Assembly (NCBI GenBank): GCA_963739095.1
Contig: CAVTZF010000007.1
Span: 36,594-100,593, forward strand
DNA length: 64,000 nucleotides
Reading direction: 5' to 3'
Source: JACVRW01 sp963739095
Lineage (GTDB): Bacteria; Actinomycetota; Thermoleophilia; Solirubrobacterales; Thermoleophilaceae
The notes beneath the pieces were generated by a model. It was not told the origin of the DNA. It worked only from the letters and a program-made list of their open reading frames with translations, and ran no database searches. Made by a program: the position numbers and the translations under genes. Below are positions 42,941 to 51,666 of this stretch, piece after piece; the stretch's first letter is position 1; every line of letters starts with the position of its first letter.

Positions 42941-45562
42941 ATGAGCGTCGCTGCAGGCACGCAGCTGGTGTACGACTTCGCTGAGGGCTCGAAGGACATG
43001 CGCGAGCTGCTCGGCGGCAAGGGGGCAGGCGTCGCCGAGATGACGCGCGTGCTCGGCGCCGAGCGGGTGCCGGCCGGGTTCACGATCACGACCGAGGCCT
43101 CCGTCGCGTACATGGAGGCGGACGGCGAGTTCCCCGACGAGCTGGAGGAGCAGGCGGACGCCGCGCTCGAGCGGCTCGAGGAGCACACCGGCAAGAAGCT
43201 CGGCGACGCGTCCGACCCGCTGCTCGTCTCGGTGCGCTCGGGCGCGCGCGAATCGATGCCCGGGATGCTCGACACGGTGCTGAACCTCGGACTCAACGAC
43301 GAGTCGGTCAAGGGGCTCGGCGGGGACCGCTTCGCCTGGGACTCCTACCGGCGCTTCGTGCAGATGTTCGGGAACGTCTGCCGCGGCATCCCGGGCGAGC
43401 GCTTCGAGAAGCTGATCGAGGAGCGCAAGCGCGCCGCGGGCGTCGAGGAGGACACGGAGCTCTCGGTCGACGACCTGAAGGCGCTCACCGACGCCTTCAA
43501 GGACGCCTACGAGGACGACTTCCCGCAGGAGCCGCGCGACCAGCTGATCGAGGCGATCCGCGCGGTCTTCGACTCCTGGACGGGGCCGCGTGCGGTCGAG
43601 TACCGGCGCATCAACCGCATCCCCGACACCTGGGGCACGGCGGTGAACGTCCAGCAGATGGTGTTCGGGAACCGCGGCGAGCGCTCGTGCTCGGGGGTCG
43701 CGTTCTCGCGCGACGAGATCACCGGCGCGCCCGAGCCGTCCGGCGACTTCCTCGTCAACGCCCAGGGCGAGGACGTCGTATCGGGCGTGCGCACGCCGCG
43801 CGACATCTCCGAGATGAAGGAGCTGATGCCGGACGCGCACGAGCAGCTGATGGAGATCCTGCGCACGCTCGAGCGCCACTACCGGGACATGCAGGACACG
43901 GAGTTCACCGTGGAGGAGGGGACCCTCTACATGCTCCAGACGCGCAACGCGAAGCGGCCGGCGCAGGCGGCGGTGCGCTTCGCGGTCGACGCGGTGGCCG
44001 AGGACCTCCTCGACAAGGCCGAGGCGATGATGACGATCGAGGCTGCTCGCCTCGATGCTCTGCTGCATCCGGCCTTCGCCGGCGACGCCGAGTTCGAGAC
44101 GCTCACAAAGGGCGCGCCGGCCTCGCCCGGGGCGGCGGCCGGCGAGATCGTGTTCACCGCCGACGATGCCGTGGCTGCGGCGAAGGACGGCCGCGACGTG
44201 ATCCTCGTGCGGCCATTCACGGAGGCCGACGACGTCCATGGCTTCAACGCCGCGAAGGGCATCCTCACGAGCAAGGGCGGCAAGGCGAGCCACGCGGCGC
44301 TCGTCGCCCGCGGGATGGGCAAGCCCTGCGTCGCCGGCGCGGGCGAGCTCGAGGTTGACCTGGAGGCGAAGAAACTGCGCGTCGGGGACACCGAGCTGTC
44401 GGAGGGCGACCGGATAGCGATCGACGGCAGCACCGGCGTCGTCACGGCGGACGACGTGCCGCTCGAGGTGCCCGGGGTGAGCGACGAGTTCGAGACGGTG
44501 CTCGGCTGGGCGGACGAGCTGCGCACCCTCGGCGTCCGCGCCAACGCCGACACGGCTGAGGATGCGGCCAAGGCGCGCGAGTTTGGCGCCGAGGGCATCG
44601 GGCTGTGCCGATCGGAGCACATCTTCCTCGGCACCGAGCACCAGGCCACGATGCAGGCGATGATCATGGCCGAGGAGGACGAGGCCCGGAACAGGGAGCT
44701 CGACCGGCTCCTCGAGCTCCAGACGGAGCACTTCGAGGCGCTGTTCGAGTCGATGCGAGGGCTGCCCGTGACGATCCGGCTGCTGGACCCCCCGCTGCAC
44801 GAGTTCATCCCCAACGCTGAAGAGCTGGCCAAGGAGGTCGAGCACGCGCGGATGGAGGAGGGGGACGACCTGGAGGAGCTCGAGAGCACACTCAAGCGGG
44901 TGCACGAGCTGGCGGAGACCAACCCGATGCTCGGAACCCGAGGCGTGCGGCTGGCGATTCTGCGTCCGGAGATCTACGCGATGCAGGTGCGCGCGATCCT
45001 GCGGGCGGCCCGCGCGATCGACGAGCGGCCCGAGCTCGAGGTGATGATCCCGCTGGTCGCGTACGAGCAGGAGCTCGACCTGATGCGTGAGCTCGTCGCC
45101 AGGGTGATCGAGGAAGAGGGTGCCCAAGACGTGGAGCTGCTGCTCGGGACGATGATCGAGCTCCCGCGCGCCTGCTTCGTCGCGGACCGGATCGCGGAGC
45201 GGGCCGATTTCTTCTCCTTCGGCACGAACGACCTGACTCAGACCGCGCTCGGCTTCTCGCGCGACGACGTGGGTGGGGCGATGCTCGCCCGCTACATCGA
45301 GGAGAAGATCGTCGAGCGCAGCCCGTTCGAGACGATCGACACCCCGGGCGTGGGCTGGCTCGTGCGCCTCGCGGCCTGGGTCGGCCGCGAGGCGAAGCCC
45401 GACCTCAAGCTCGGGATCTGCGGCGAGCATGGCGGCGACCCCGACTCGATCGGCTTCTTCCAGCTCGCCGGGCTCGACTACGTGAGCTGCTCGCCCTACC
45501 GCGTGCCGGTCGCGCGCGTCGCAGCGGCCCAGAGCGCCATCAAGGCCGCCTCGAACCCCTGA
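42941..45562 (+). CDS. ppdK: Pyruvate, phosphate dikinase
   Basis: 873 residues. N-terminal ATP-grasp domain (VYDFAEGSKDMRELLGGKGA, RSGARESMPGMLDTVLNLG); central phosphohistidine domain TSKGGKASHAALVARGMGKP with the histidine; C-terminal PEP-binding barrel with RSEHIFLG, ELPRACFVAD, FFSFGTNDLTQ and the catalytic cysteine in LGICGEHGGDP. Interconverts ATP, Pi and pyruvate with AMP, PPi and PEP, either for gluconeogenesis or PPi-based glycolysis. No PDRP regulatory protein gene is next to it. The start at 42941 matches homologues; the longer open frame upstream is antisense noise. Confidence 0.96.
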   Translation: MSVAAGTQLVYDFAEGSKDMRELLGGKGAGVAEMTRVLGAERVPAGFTITTEASVAYMEADGEFPDELEEQADAALERLEEHTGKKLGDASDPLLVSVRSGARESMPGMLDTVLNLGLNDESVKGLGGDRFAWDSYRRFVQMFGNVCRGIPGERFEKLIEERKRAAGVEEDTELSVDDLKALTDAFKDAYEDDFPQEPRDQLIEAIRAVFDSWTGPRAVEYRRINRIPDTWGTAVNVQQMVFGNRGERSCSGVAFSRDEITGAPEPSGDFLVNAQGEDVVSGVRTPRDISEMKELMPDAHEQLMEILRTLERHYRDMQDTEFTVEEGTLYMLQTRNAKRPAQAAVRFAVDAVAEDLLDKAEAMMTIEAARLDALLHPAFAGDAEFETLTKGAPASPGAAAGEIVFTADDAVAAAKDGRDVILVRPFTEADDVHGFNAAKGILTSKGGKASHAALVARGMGKPCVAGAGELEVDLEAKKLRVGDTELSEGDRIAIDGSTGVVTADDVPLEVPGVSDEFETVLGWADELRTLGVRANADTAEDAAKAREFGAEGIGLCRSEHIFLGTEHQATMQAMIMAEEDEARNRELDRLLELQTEHFEALFESMRGLPVTIRLLDPPLHEFIPNAEELAKEVEHARMEEGDDLEELESTLKRVHELAETNPMLGTRGVRLAILRPEIYAMQVRAILRAARAIDERPELEVMIPLVAYEQELDLMRELVARVIEEEGAQDVELLLGTMIELPRACFVADRIAERADFFSFGTNDLTQTALGFSRDDVGGAMLARYIEEKIVERSPFETIDTPGVGWLVRLAAWVGREAKPDLKLGICGEHGGDPDSIGFFQLAGLDYVSCSPYRVPVARVAAAQSAIKAASNP

Positions 45563-45720
45563 TCGTCGCCGCTCGCGATGCGGTGGAGGCCGTATCCGTC
45601 GAACAGCGCGACCGCGGCTCCGAGCGACGCTGACCGCATCCTCGCCGGCACCGTGCGACGCGGCCAGCGCGGCAGCTCGGAGTCGCGCAGCCGCGGCGCG
45701 CTCACCGTCTCCTGCGCCAC
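45496..45720 (-). CDS. Small ORF of doubtful status in the ppdK-dgt gap
   Basis: 74 codons from a GTG. The part within the gap (VSAPRLRDSELPRWPRRTVP, then ALFDGYGLHRIASGDD) has coding-like codon use, but the last 22 codons are antisense to the ppdK end. No family recognised and no promoter seen. It could be a remnant. The rest of the 230-base gap holds the dgt promoter only. Confidence 0.25.
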   Translation of the reverse strand: MAQETVSAPRLRDSELPRWPRRTVPARMRSASLGAAVALFDGYGLHRIASGDDQGFEAALMALWAAATRATGTR

Positions 45721-45776
45721 AGGGCGAGCACGCCTCCGGGTGGACTACGCGTGACCTGTCCCGCTGACAGGGCTGC

Positions 45777-45782
45777 CAGAAT
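45777..45782 (+). promoter_or_regulatory. -10-like element before dgt
   Basis: CAGAAT, 9 bases before ATG 45792. That ATG is out of frame with dgt, but joins it if one base is gained or lost near 45812. Confidence 0.35.
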
Positions 45783-45791
45783 CGAGGCCGC

Positions 45792-46786
45792 ATGCCTCCG
45801 CAGCTCGCTCGACACCATTCGCCGAGCGGGTGGAGCGGCTCGAGCGCGAGTCGCTGTCCCCGCTGGCCTCGCGCTCGTATCCGGCGCGGCGAGCCGTCGT
45901 GGAGCCGGACTCGGACCACCGCACGCCGTACCAGCGCGACCGCGACCGGATCGTGCACTCGAAGGCCTTCCGGCGCCTGAAGCACAAGACCCAGGTCTTC
46001 ATCGCGCCCGAGGGCGACCACTACCGCACGCGGCTCACGCACACGCTCGAGGCGTCCGGGATCGCGCGCAACGTCGCCCGGGCGCTGTCGCTCAACGAGG
46101 ACCTGACCGAGGCGATCTCGCTCGGCCATGACCTCGGCCACCCGCCGTTCGGGCACATCGGCGAAGAGGTGCTCGACGCCTGCGTGCGCGAGCGCTGGGG
46201 GAGCGGTTTCCGCCACAACGAGCATTCACTTCGTGTGGTCGAGCGCATCGAGGCACTGAACCTGACCGACCAGGTGCGCGACGGGATCAGGAACCACACC
46301 GGCCCGGACACGCCCGCCACGCTCGAGGGCCGGGTCGTCAAGCTCGTCGACCGCATCGCCTACATCAACCACGACATCGACGACGCCCTGCGCGCGGGCG
46401 TCCTGCGCTTCGAGGACCTGCCGCGCGACGAGATCGAGCTGCTCGGCTCGACGGGCTCCGAGCGCATCGAGACGCTCGTCGTCGACCTGCTCGACCGCTC
46501 CGAGGCGGCCGGCGACATCGTCCAGGGCGAGGAGGTCGGCGGCGCCATGCTGCGCCTGCGCTCGTTCATGTTCGAGCGGGTCTACCTCGGGCCCGACGCG
46601 CAGCTCGAGAAGCCGCGTATCGAGCGGCTACTGTGGACGCTGTTCGAGGAGTACGCGGCCAATCCGCCCCCGCCGGTGGTGGAGGGCGCGTCAGAACAGG
46701 AGCGCGTCGTCGACTGGCTTGCTGGGATGACCGACCGCTTCGCGATCCGGGCGTTCGCAGACCTGTCGATTCCGCAGGGCTTCTGA
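45792..46786 (+). CDS. dgt: dGTP triphosphohydrolase-like (dNTPase), 5' end uncertain
   Basis: The intact frame runs from GTG 45830 to 46786 (318 residues). HD-domain motifs: HYRTRLTHTLEASGIARNVA, GHDLGHPPFGHIGEEVL, FRHNEHSLRVVERIE and VKLVDRIAYINHDIDDAL. It hydrolyses dNTPs to nucleoside and triphosphate. Family-like sequence STPFAERVERLERE is readable in frame before 45830, and ATG 45792 with MPPQLAR lies just upstream in another frame after a -10 element, so the true start may be 45792 with a single-base error near 45812. The stop overlaps the dnaG start (TGATG), as in mycobacteria where dgt precedes dnaG. Confidence 0.88.
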
Positions 46787-48561
46787 TGGCGCTCTACACG
46801 CGCGACTCCATCGAGCGCCTGCGCGACGCCGTGGACATGGCCGATCTCGTGGGATCGAAGACCGACCTGCGCCGCGTCGGCACCCGACTGACCGGCCTGT
46901 GCCCGTTCCATGACGAGCGCACGCCCTCGTTCTCCGTGAACGTGCAGGAGAAGCTCTTCTACTGCTTCGGCTGCCACGCCAAGGGCGACGCGATCGGCTT
47001 CGTCGAGCAGACCGAGGGGCTCGACTTCCGCGAGTCGGTCGAGTTCCTCGCGGATCGCTACGGGATCGAGCTTCAGCTCGAGAACGAGGACCCACAGGCG
47101 GAGGCGCGCCGGCGCCGCCGCGAGCGGTTGCTCGCGCTGCTCGACCGCGCGGCGCGCTTCTACGACAGCTACCTCTGGGAGTCGGCCGAGGCGGCCCGGG
47201 CGCGCGACTACCTCGCCGGGCGCGGCTTCTCCGAGGAGATCCTGCGCCAGTTCCGGGTGGGCTACTCGCCGAGCGCCTGGGACCGGATGCTGCTCGGCGC
47301 GCGCCAGAAGGGCTTCAGCGAGGAGGAGCTGATGGCCGCGGGGCTCGCCCAGCGCGGCCGCGACGGGCGCAGCGCCTACGACCGCTTCAGGGGCCGGATC
47401 ATGTTCCCGCTCGCAGACGGCCGCGGGCGCGTGCTCGGCTTCGGAGCGCGCCAGATGGGGGAGGGGCGCGGGCCGAAGTACCTCAACACGAGCGAGAACG
47501 AGCTCTACCACAAGGGCCGCCAGCTCTTCGGGCTCGATATCGCGCGGGCCGAGGCCGCCAAGAGCGGTCGGATCGTCGTGGTCGAGGGTTATACGGACGT
47601 GCTCGCCCTACACCAGGCCGGCATCCGAGAGGCCGTCGCGATCATGGGCACGGCCCTCACTCAGGAGCAGCTCGCCGAGGTGGGCCGCGCGGCCTCCACG
47701 CTCGTGCTGGCGCTGGACGCGGACCGCTCGGGCCAGGAGGCGATGCTGCGGGCTTCGCGGCTCGCGGAGGAGCGCGGGCTGGAGCTGCGCGTGGTCGAGA
47801 TGCCGGAGGGAACGGACCCTGCGGAGCTCGTAACTTCCGCCGGTCCGGAGGGGTTCGTAGGGAGGATGGAGCGTTCCGTTCCCATGATCGAGTTTCAGGT
47901 GCGCCGGGTACTTGCCGATGCAGACCTCAACACGCCTTCAGGCAGGGACAAGGCTCTAGGGGAGGCGCGGAAGTTGATATCGGCAGTGCCCGAACGGACC
48001 GCAACCAGGGACGCGCTCGTCCGCGAGGCAGCGGACCGGCTTGACGTGCCAGTGGACTACGTGCAGGCCGCCCCTGCGCCGGTCCGGCCGCAGCCTGTGT
48101 ACAGCGGCAGCGACCCGGGCCCGGAGCAGCCTCCGCCCGCGGCGGCGCCCAGCGGCTTCGGCGACGCCTCGGTTGCCGCCGAGCGCGCCTACCTGTCGAT
48201 GTGCCTCGCGAGCGGCGCGCTCGGGCGCGATTACCTCGAGCGGCTGTCCGAGGAGCACCTGTCCTCGCCGGCGCTGCGCTCGGCGCGCGCGCACCTCGTC
48301 GCCTCGTTCGACGACCCGCTCGCCGGGTTGAGCGAGGACGACCCGGCCACCGCGGCCGTCGTGACCGGCGTCGCCATGGCGGCGCAGGAGCAGGGCGAGG
48401 CGACCGAGCCGGCGCTGCGCATGAGCTTCCTGCAGCTCGAGCTGCGCAGGATCGAGCGGGAGATGCGGCGCGCAGACGACGACGCCCGCCGGATGCAGCT
48501 CGCCGGGGCGCGACAGCAGGTGCGGCGCGACATGGACCAGGTCATGGGGCAAACGGCGTGA
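46786..48561 (+). CDS. dnaG: DNA primase
   Basis: 591 residues. N-terminal zinc finger LCPFHDERTPSFSVN...FYCFGCHAKGDA, primase core with RGRIMFPLADGRGRVLGFG, TOPRIM motifs VVEGYTDVLALHQAG and LALDADRSGQEAM, then a helical C-terminal domain that binds the replicative helicase. Synthesises RNA primers. The ATG overlaps the dgt stop. Followed by rpoD 70 bases later, the classic macromolecular-synthesis arrangement. Confidence 0.96.
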   Translation: MALYTRDSIERLRDAVDMADLVGSKTDLRRVGTRLTGLCPFHDERTPSFSVNVQEKLFYCFGCHAKGDAIGFVEQTEGLDFRESVEFLADRYGIELQLENEDPQAEARRRRRERLLALLDRAARFYDSYLWESAEAARARDYLAGRGFSEEILRQFRVGYSPSAWDRMLLGARQKGFSEEELMAAGLAQRGRDGRSAYDRFRGRIMFPLADGRGRVLGFGARQMGEGRGPKYLNTSENELYHKGRQLFGLDIARAEAAKSGRIVVVEGYTDVLALHQAGIREAVAIMGTALTQEQLAEVGRAASTLVLALDADRSGQEAMLRASRLAEERGLELRVVEMPEGTDPAELVTSAGPEGFVGRMERSVPMIEFQVRRVLADADLNTPSGRDKALGEARKLISAVPERTATRDALVREAADRLDVPVDYVQAAPAPVRPQPVYSGSDPGPEQPPPAAAPSGFGDASVAAERAYLSMCLASGALGRDYLERLSEEHLSSPALRSARAHLVASFDDPLAGLSEDDPATAAVVTGVAMAAQEQGEATEPALRMSFLQLELRRIEREMRRADDDARRMQLAGARQQVRRDMDQVMGQTA

Positions 48562-48631
48562 AGCGAGTAGCCTTGCAACGCGGCTTACGGGTGCTGGCCC
48601 GGATGGTCCACACCCCGCCGAGGATTTGCAG

Positions 48632-49843
48632 ATGAACGATCGCGCCTTCCCCCTCCAGGGCGACACGAATGCTGACGAGCTCGACGCGGTCGAGGGCGAA
48701 GGCGTGGTCGGCGAGCCCGTCGACGAGCCCGGCCTCGAGGCGGATAAGGAGCCGGGCGCCGACGCCGACGAGCTGACGACCGCCGCCGACGACGAGCTCG
48801 ACGCCGAGGCCGGTGCCGCGTCAGCGGAGCCCGAAGGCGAGGACGATTCCGATCCCGCGGCTGAGGCCGAGGGCGAAAAGGTGTCGGAGGCCGAGGAAGC
48901 CGAGACTGAGGAAGCCGAGTCCGAGGAGCCCGAGTCTGAGGAGCCCGACCTCTACGACGAGGGCGGGGTCGTCACGGCCGGCCTCGTGGTGGCGCCGCCC
49001 GAGCAGGGCGCCGAGGACGCCGTGCGGCTCTATCTGCGCACGATCGGGCGCGTGCCGCTGCTCACCCGCGAGGACGAGGTCCGCCTCGCCAAGCGGATCG
49101 AGATGAACGACATGTCGGCGAAGAACTCGCTGATCGAGGCCAACCTGCGCCTCGTCGTCTCGATCGCCAAGCGCTACAACGGCCGTGGGCTGACGCTGCT
49201 CGACCTGATCCAGGAGGGCAACCTCGGGCTGATCCGCGCAGTCGAGAAGTTCGACTGGCGCCGCGGCTTCAAGTTCTCGACCTACGCCACCTGGTGGATC
49301 CGGCAGGCGATCACGCGCGCGCTCGCCGACCAGTCACGCACGATCCGGATCCCGGTGCACATGGTGGAGCGGATGAACCGCGTCGCGCGCGCCAAGCGCG
49401 CGCTGATCCAGAAGAACAACCGCGAGCCCACGCCCGGGGAGATCGGCGAGCTGGTCGAGATGCCGGCCAAGAAGGTCGAGGAGATCCTCAAGCTGGGCCA
49501 GGAGCCCGTCTCGCTCGAGGCGCCGGTGGGCGGCGAGGAGGGCGACGCCTCGCTTGGCGAGTTCATCGAGGATTCCGCCACCGACCGCCCGCTCGAGATC
49601 GTCGCAAACCGCATGCGCGACGACGACCTCCAGAAGGTCCTCGACTCGCTGCCCTGGCGCGAGCGCAAGGTCATCGAGCTGCGCTACGGCCTCGGCGAAA
49701 AGGGCCCGATGACGCTCGAGGACATCGGCCACGAGGTCGGCGTGACCCGCGAGCGCGTCCGCCAGATCGAGTCCAAGACACTCGCGATGCTGAAGAGCTC
49801 CGGCGGCGCGGACCGCCTCGCCGGAACGGCCGACGAGGCCTGA
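48632..49843 (+). CDS. rpoD: RNA polymerase primary sigma factor
   Basis: 403 residues from ATG 48632, which has GAGG 8 bases upstream; TTG 48626 is too close to it. About 115 residues at the N-terminus are very acidic and low in complexity. Then region 1.2 (EDAVRLYLRTIGRVPLLTRE), region 2 (NLRLVVSIAKRYNGRGLTLL, FKFSTYATWWIRQAITRALA), region 3 and region 4 (LPWRERKVIELRYGLGEKGP, LEDIGHEVGVTRERVRQIES) are complete. TAGCCT near 48568 may be a promoter in the dnaG-rpoD gap. Confidence 0.95.
   Translation: MNDRAFPLQGDTNADELDAVEGEGVVGEPVDEPGLEADKEPGADADELTTAADDELDAEAGAASAEPEGEDDSDPAAEAEGEKVSEAEEAETEEAESEEPESEEPDLYDEGGVVTAGLVVAPPEQGAEDAVRLYLRTIGRVPLLTREDEVRLAKRIEMNDMSAKNSLIEANLRLVVSIAKRYNGRGLTLLDLIQEGNLGLIRAVEKFDWRRGFKFSTYATWWIRQAITRALADQSRTIRIPVHMVERMNRVARAKRALIQKNNREPTPGEIGELVEMPAKKVEEILKLGQEPVSLEAPVGGEEGDASLGEFIEDSATDRPLEIVANRMRDDDLQKVLDSLPWRERKVIELRYGLGEKGPMTLEDIGHEVGVTRERVRQIESKTLAMLKSSGGADRLAGTADEA
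48893..48949 (+). repeat. Tandem 15-bp repeat in the acidic rpoD leader
   Basis: Nearly four imperfect copies of a 15-base unit (GAGGAAGCCGAGACT type; copies at 48893, 48908, 48923 and partial 48938) encode repeated EEAE(T/S) and EEPES motifs. Length variation between strains is likely. Confidence 0.7.
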
Positions 49844-49866
49844 GCGGCACCGTTTTCCGTCCGGCA

Positions 49867-49884
49867 CCCGAACTAGTGTTCGGG
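49867..49884. promoter_or_regulatory. LexA-type palindrome at the HTH-HNH gene
   Basis: CCCGAACTAGTGTTCGGG: perfect 7-base arms around TAGT, with the core CGAAC-N4-GTTCG as in the imuB and dnaE2 boxes. It ends 2 bases before ATG 49887. The internal TAGTGT (49874-49879), 7 bases before the ATG, fits the window's leaderless -10 pattern, so the operator would cover the -10. Confidence 0.8.
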
Positions 49885-49886
49885 TC

Positions 49887-50564
49887 ATGGAGGCTGAGAT
49901 CCTGGAGGGGTATCTGAGGCGTGGATTGTCTCTTCACGCGATCGGCCAGCTGACGGGCCGAGACCCCACAACCGTTGGCTACTGGGTCAAGCGCCACGGA
50001 CTCTCGGCCGTGCACCGGGACCGGCACGCGCCCAAAGGAGGAATCGAGCGCGAGCGATTGAGCGAGCTCGTGGCCGAGGGTCTCACGACGCGCCAGATTT
50101 CCCTGCGCCTGGGACTGAGCCAGTCGACCGTGCGGCACTGGCTGCGACGTCACGGGCTGAAGACCGTGCGGGCGCGGCGTCCCGACGCTCATGGATCGCG
50201 CGGTGTCGATCCGGACCGGAAGACGATGGAATGCGGTCGTCATGGAGCGACCGAGTTCTGGCTCGAGAGCCGAGGCATCTATCGCTGTTTGCGCTGTAGA
50301 TCCGAGTCCGTTGCGCGCCGGCGGAAACGCCTCAAGGAGGACCTCGTGGCCGCCGCCGGAGGCCGCTGCGGGATGTGCGGCTATGACCGTTGCATCGGAG
50401 CGCTCCACTTTCACCATCGTGACGGCCAGTCCAAAGAGTTCGGCCTCTCCGAGCGTGGACTGACCAAGTCGATCGAGGCCATGAAGGCCGAGGCGGCCAA
50501 GTGCATGCTGCTCTGCGCCAACTGCCATTCGGAGGTGGAGGCGGGTATCGTCAACCTTGTCTAA
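49887..50564 (+). CDS. Two-HTH, zinc-knuckle, HNH nuclease-like protein
   Basis: 225 residues. Two homologous helix-turn-helix units: GYLRRGLSLHAIGQLTGRDP ending VGYWVKRHGL (about 8-40), and LVAEGLTTRQISLRLGLSQS ending VRHWLRRHGL (about 55-87). Then a zinc-knuckle pair (MECGRHG, YRCLRCRS; about 113-138) and a C-terminal HNH-type treble clef: GRCGMCGY...IGALHFHHRDG...CMLLCANCHSEVE (about 158-215). All metal-ligand cysteines and histidines of an HNH endonuclease appear present. Such genes are scattered in actinobacteria and uncharacterised as far as I know. A LexA-type box abuts the start, suggesting DNA-damage induction. Lies between rpoD and tRNA-Asn. Confidence 0.75.
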   Translation: MEAEILEGYLRRGLSLHAIGQLTGRDPTTVGYWVKRHGLSAVHRDRHAPKGGIERERLSELVAEGLTTRQISLRLGLSQSTVRHWLRRHGLKTVRARRPDAHGSRGVDPDRKTMECGRHGATEFWLESRGIYRCLRCRSESVARRRKRLKEDLVAAAGGRCGMCGYDRCIGALHFHHRDGQSKEFGLSERGLTKSIEAMKAEAAKCMLLCANCHSEVEAGIVNLV

Positions 50565-50606
50565 CGGCGCTACCGTTCTCCCGCGTAGCGCAAGGGCTCA
50601 GTTCGG

Positions 50607-50679
50607 TCCGGGGTAGCTCAATTGGCGGAGCGATCGGCTGTTAACCGATAGGTTGTGGGTTCGAGTCCCACCCCCGGAG
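50607..50679 (+). tRNA. tRNA-Asn (GTT)
   Basis: Complete cloverleaf. Acceptor TCCGGGG (50607-50613) pairs with CCCCGGA (50672-50678), discriminator G. D-arm GCTCAATTGGCGGAGC. Anticodon stem ATCGG/CCGAT around loop CTGTTAA with anticodon GTT. T-arm GTGGG-TTCGAGT-CCCAC. CCA is not encoded. Confidence 0.97.
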
Positions 50680-50685
50680 CTCCTC

Positions 50686-50708
50686 GAAGCCGCCTCCTGG
50701 GCGGCTTC
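50686..50708 (+). terminator. Terminator hairpin after tRNA-Asn
   Basis: GAAGCCGCC (50686-50694) pairs perfectly with GGCGGCTTC (50700-50708) around TCCTG, 7 bases after the tRNA. Only a short T-poor tail (TGCAT) follows. Confidence 0.6.
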
Positions 50709-50727
50709 TGCATCAGTGGGCGGACAG

Positions 50728-51666
50728 TCAGGGCAGCCGCGCCGTCGCCCGCACGCCCAGCACGGCCGCCAGCAGCAGCAACACCAGTCCGCCGGCCGCG
50801 AACGCCGCCGTTATCTCGCGCTCCTCGGTCTCGGTTGCGACGCGCGAGCCGAGGTCCTCGTAGAGGCCGGCCAGCTCGCCGGCGTCGTCGACCTGGAAGG
50901 CGCGGCCGCCCGAGAGCTCGGCGATCCTCCGCATGGTCTCGGGATCGGGTGGCACCGGCAGGAGCGTGCCGTCCGGTGTCCTGATCGTCCCGTCGCGGGT
51001 TCCGAGTGCCACGGTGTGGATCGGTACGCCGAGGCGGCGAGCCTCGCGGGCGACCGGGATTGGATCGATGCCGGTGGTGGTCTCGCCGTCCGAAAGCAGC
51101 ACGATCGCCGCCGGGGGGCGATCCTCGGCGGGGCTGTTGACCATCCGGAGCGCCATGGCGAGGGCGTCGCCCGCGGCGGTGCCGCCGTCGGCGCTGAGGC
51201 TGTCGATCAGGGCCTCGATCTCGGCGTGATCGTCCGTCGGCTCCTCGACCGTGTGCGGGTCGGTGGAGAACGCGACCGCCCCGATGAGCGCCTCGTCCGG
51301 CACCTCCTGGAGGAACCGCTGGGCGGCGGAGCGGGCTGCCTCGAGCCGGCTCGGGTCGACGTCCTCGGCCAGCATCGAGCGCGACACGTCCGTGACGAGG
51401 ATGATCGAGGCCTGCTCCTTCGGCACCGCCACGGTGGCGTGCGGGCGCGCGAGCGCCACGGCGAGCACCGCGAGCGAGGCGAGGAAGAGCGCGAGCGGCA
51501 GCCGCCGTCGCCACGCGGATGCCTTGGGCAGGAGTGGGGCGAGTGTCCCGACAGCGGGGAAGCGCACCGCGTACTTCTGTGCACGCCGCCGCGACAGCAC
51601 GTAGGCGCCGAGCAAGAGCGGCACCAGGCCCAGCGCCGCGAGGTAGATGGGCGAGGCGAAGCTCAC
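50728..51666 (-). CDS. VWA domain membrane protein (BatA-like), first copy
   Basis: 312 residues. Two N-terminal helices (ASPIYLAALGLVPLLLGAYV and LPLALFLASLAVLAVALA), a von Willebrand A domain (about 85-280) with MIDAS motif DVSRS and the later LLSDGETTTG, and a C-terminal helix (AAFAAGGLVLLLLAAVLGV). BatA-type proteins work with MoxR ATPases and DUF58 proteins in envelope or chaperone functions. Start overlaps the DUF58 stop (ATGA). A close paralogue lies at 55597-56556. Confidence 0.88.
   Translation of the reverse strand: MSFASPIYLAALGLVPLLLGAYVLSRRRAQKYAVRFPAVGTLAPLLPKASAWRRRLPLALFLASLAVLAVALARPHATVAVPKEQASIILVTDVSRSMLAEDVDPSRLEAARSAAQRFLQEVPDEALIGAVAFSTDPHTVEEPTDDHAEIEALIDSLSADGGTAAGDALAMALRMVNSPAEDRPPAAIVLLSDGETTTGIDPIPVAREARRLGVPIHTVALGTRDGTIRTPDGTLLPVPPDPETMRRIAELSGGRAFQVDDAGELAGLYEDLGSRVATETEEREITAAFAAGGLVLLLLAAVLGVRATARLP

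Noticed and set aside
42548..46225. 1225-codon open frame on the minus strand
   Set aside because: It lies antisense to recO, ppdK and dgt, with arginine/alanine/leucine-rich noise sequence and no domain. It is a product of high GC codon bias.
50607..50715. tRNA-Asn as an integration (att) site
   Set aside because: No integrase, no duplicated tRNA 3' end and no foreign gene block is present next to it; xerD at 39308 is the housekeeping recombinase.
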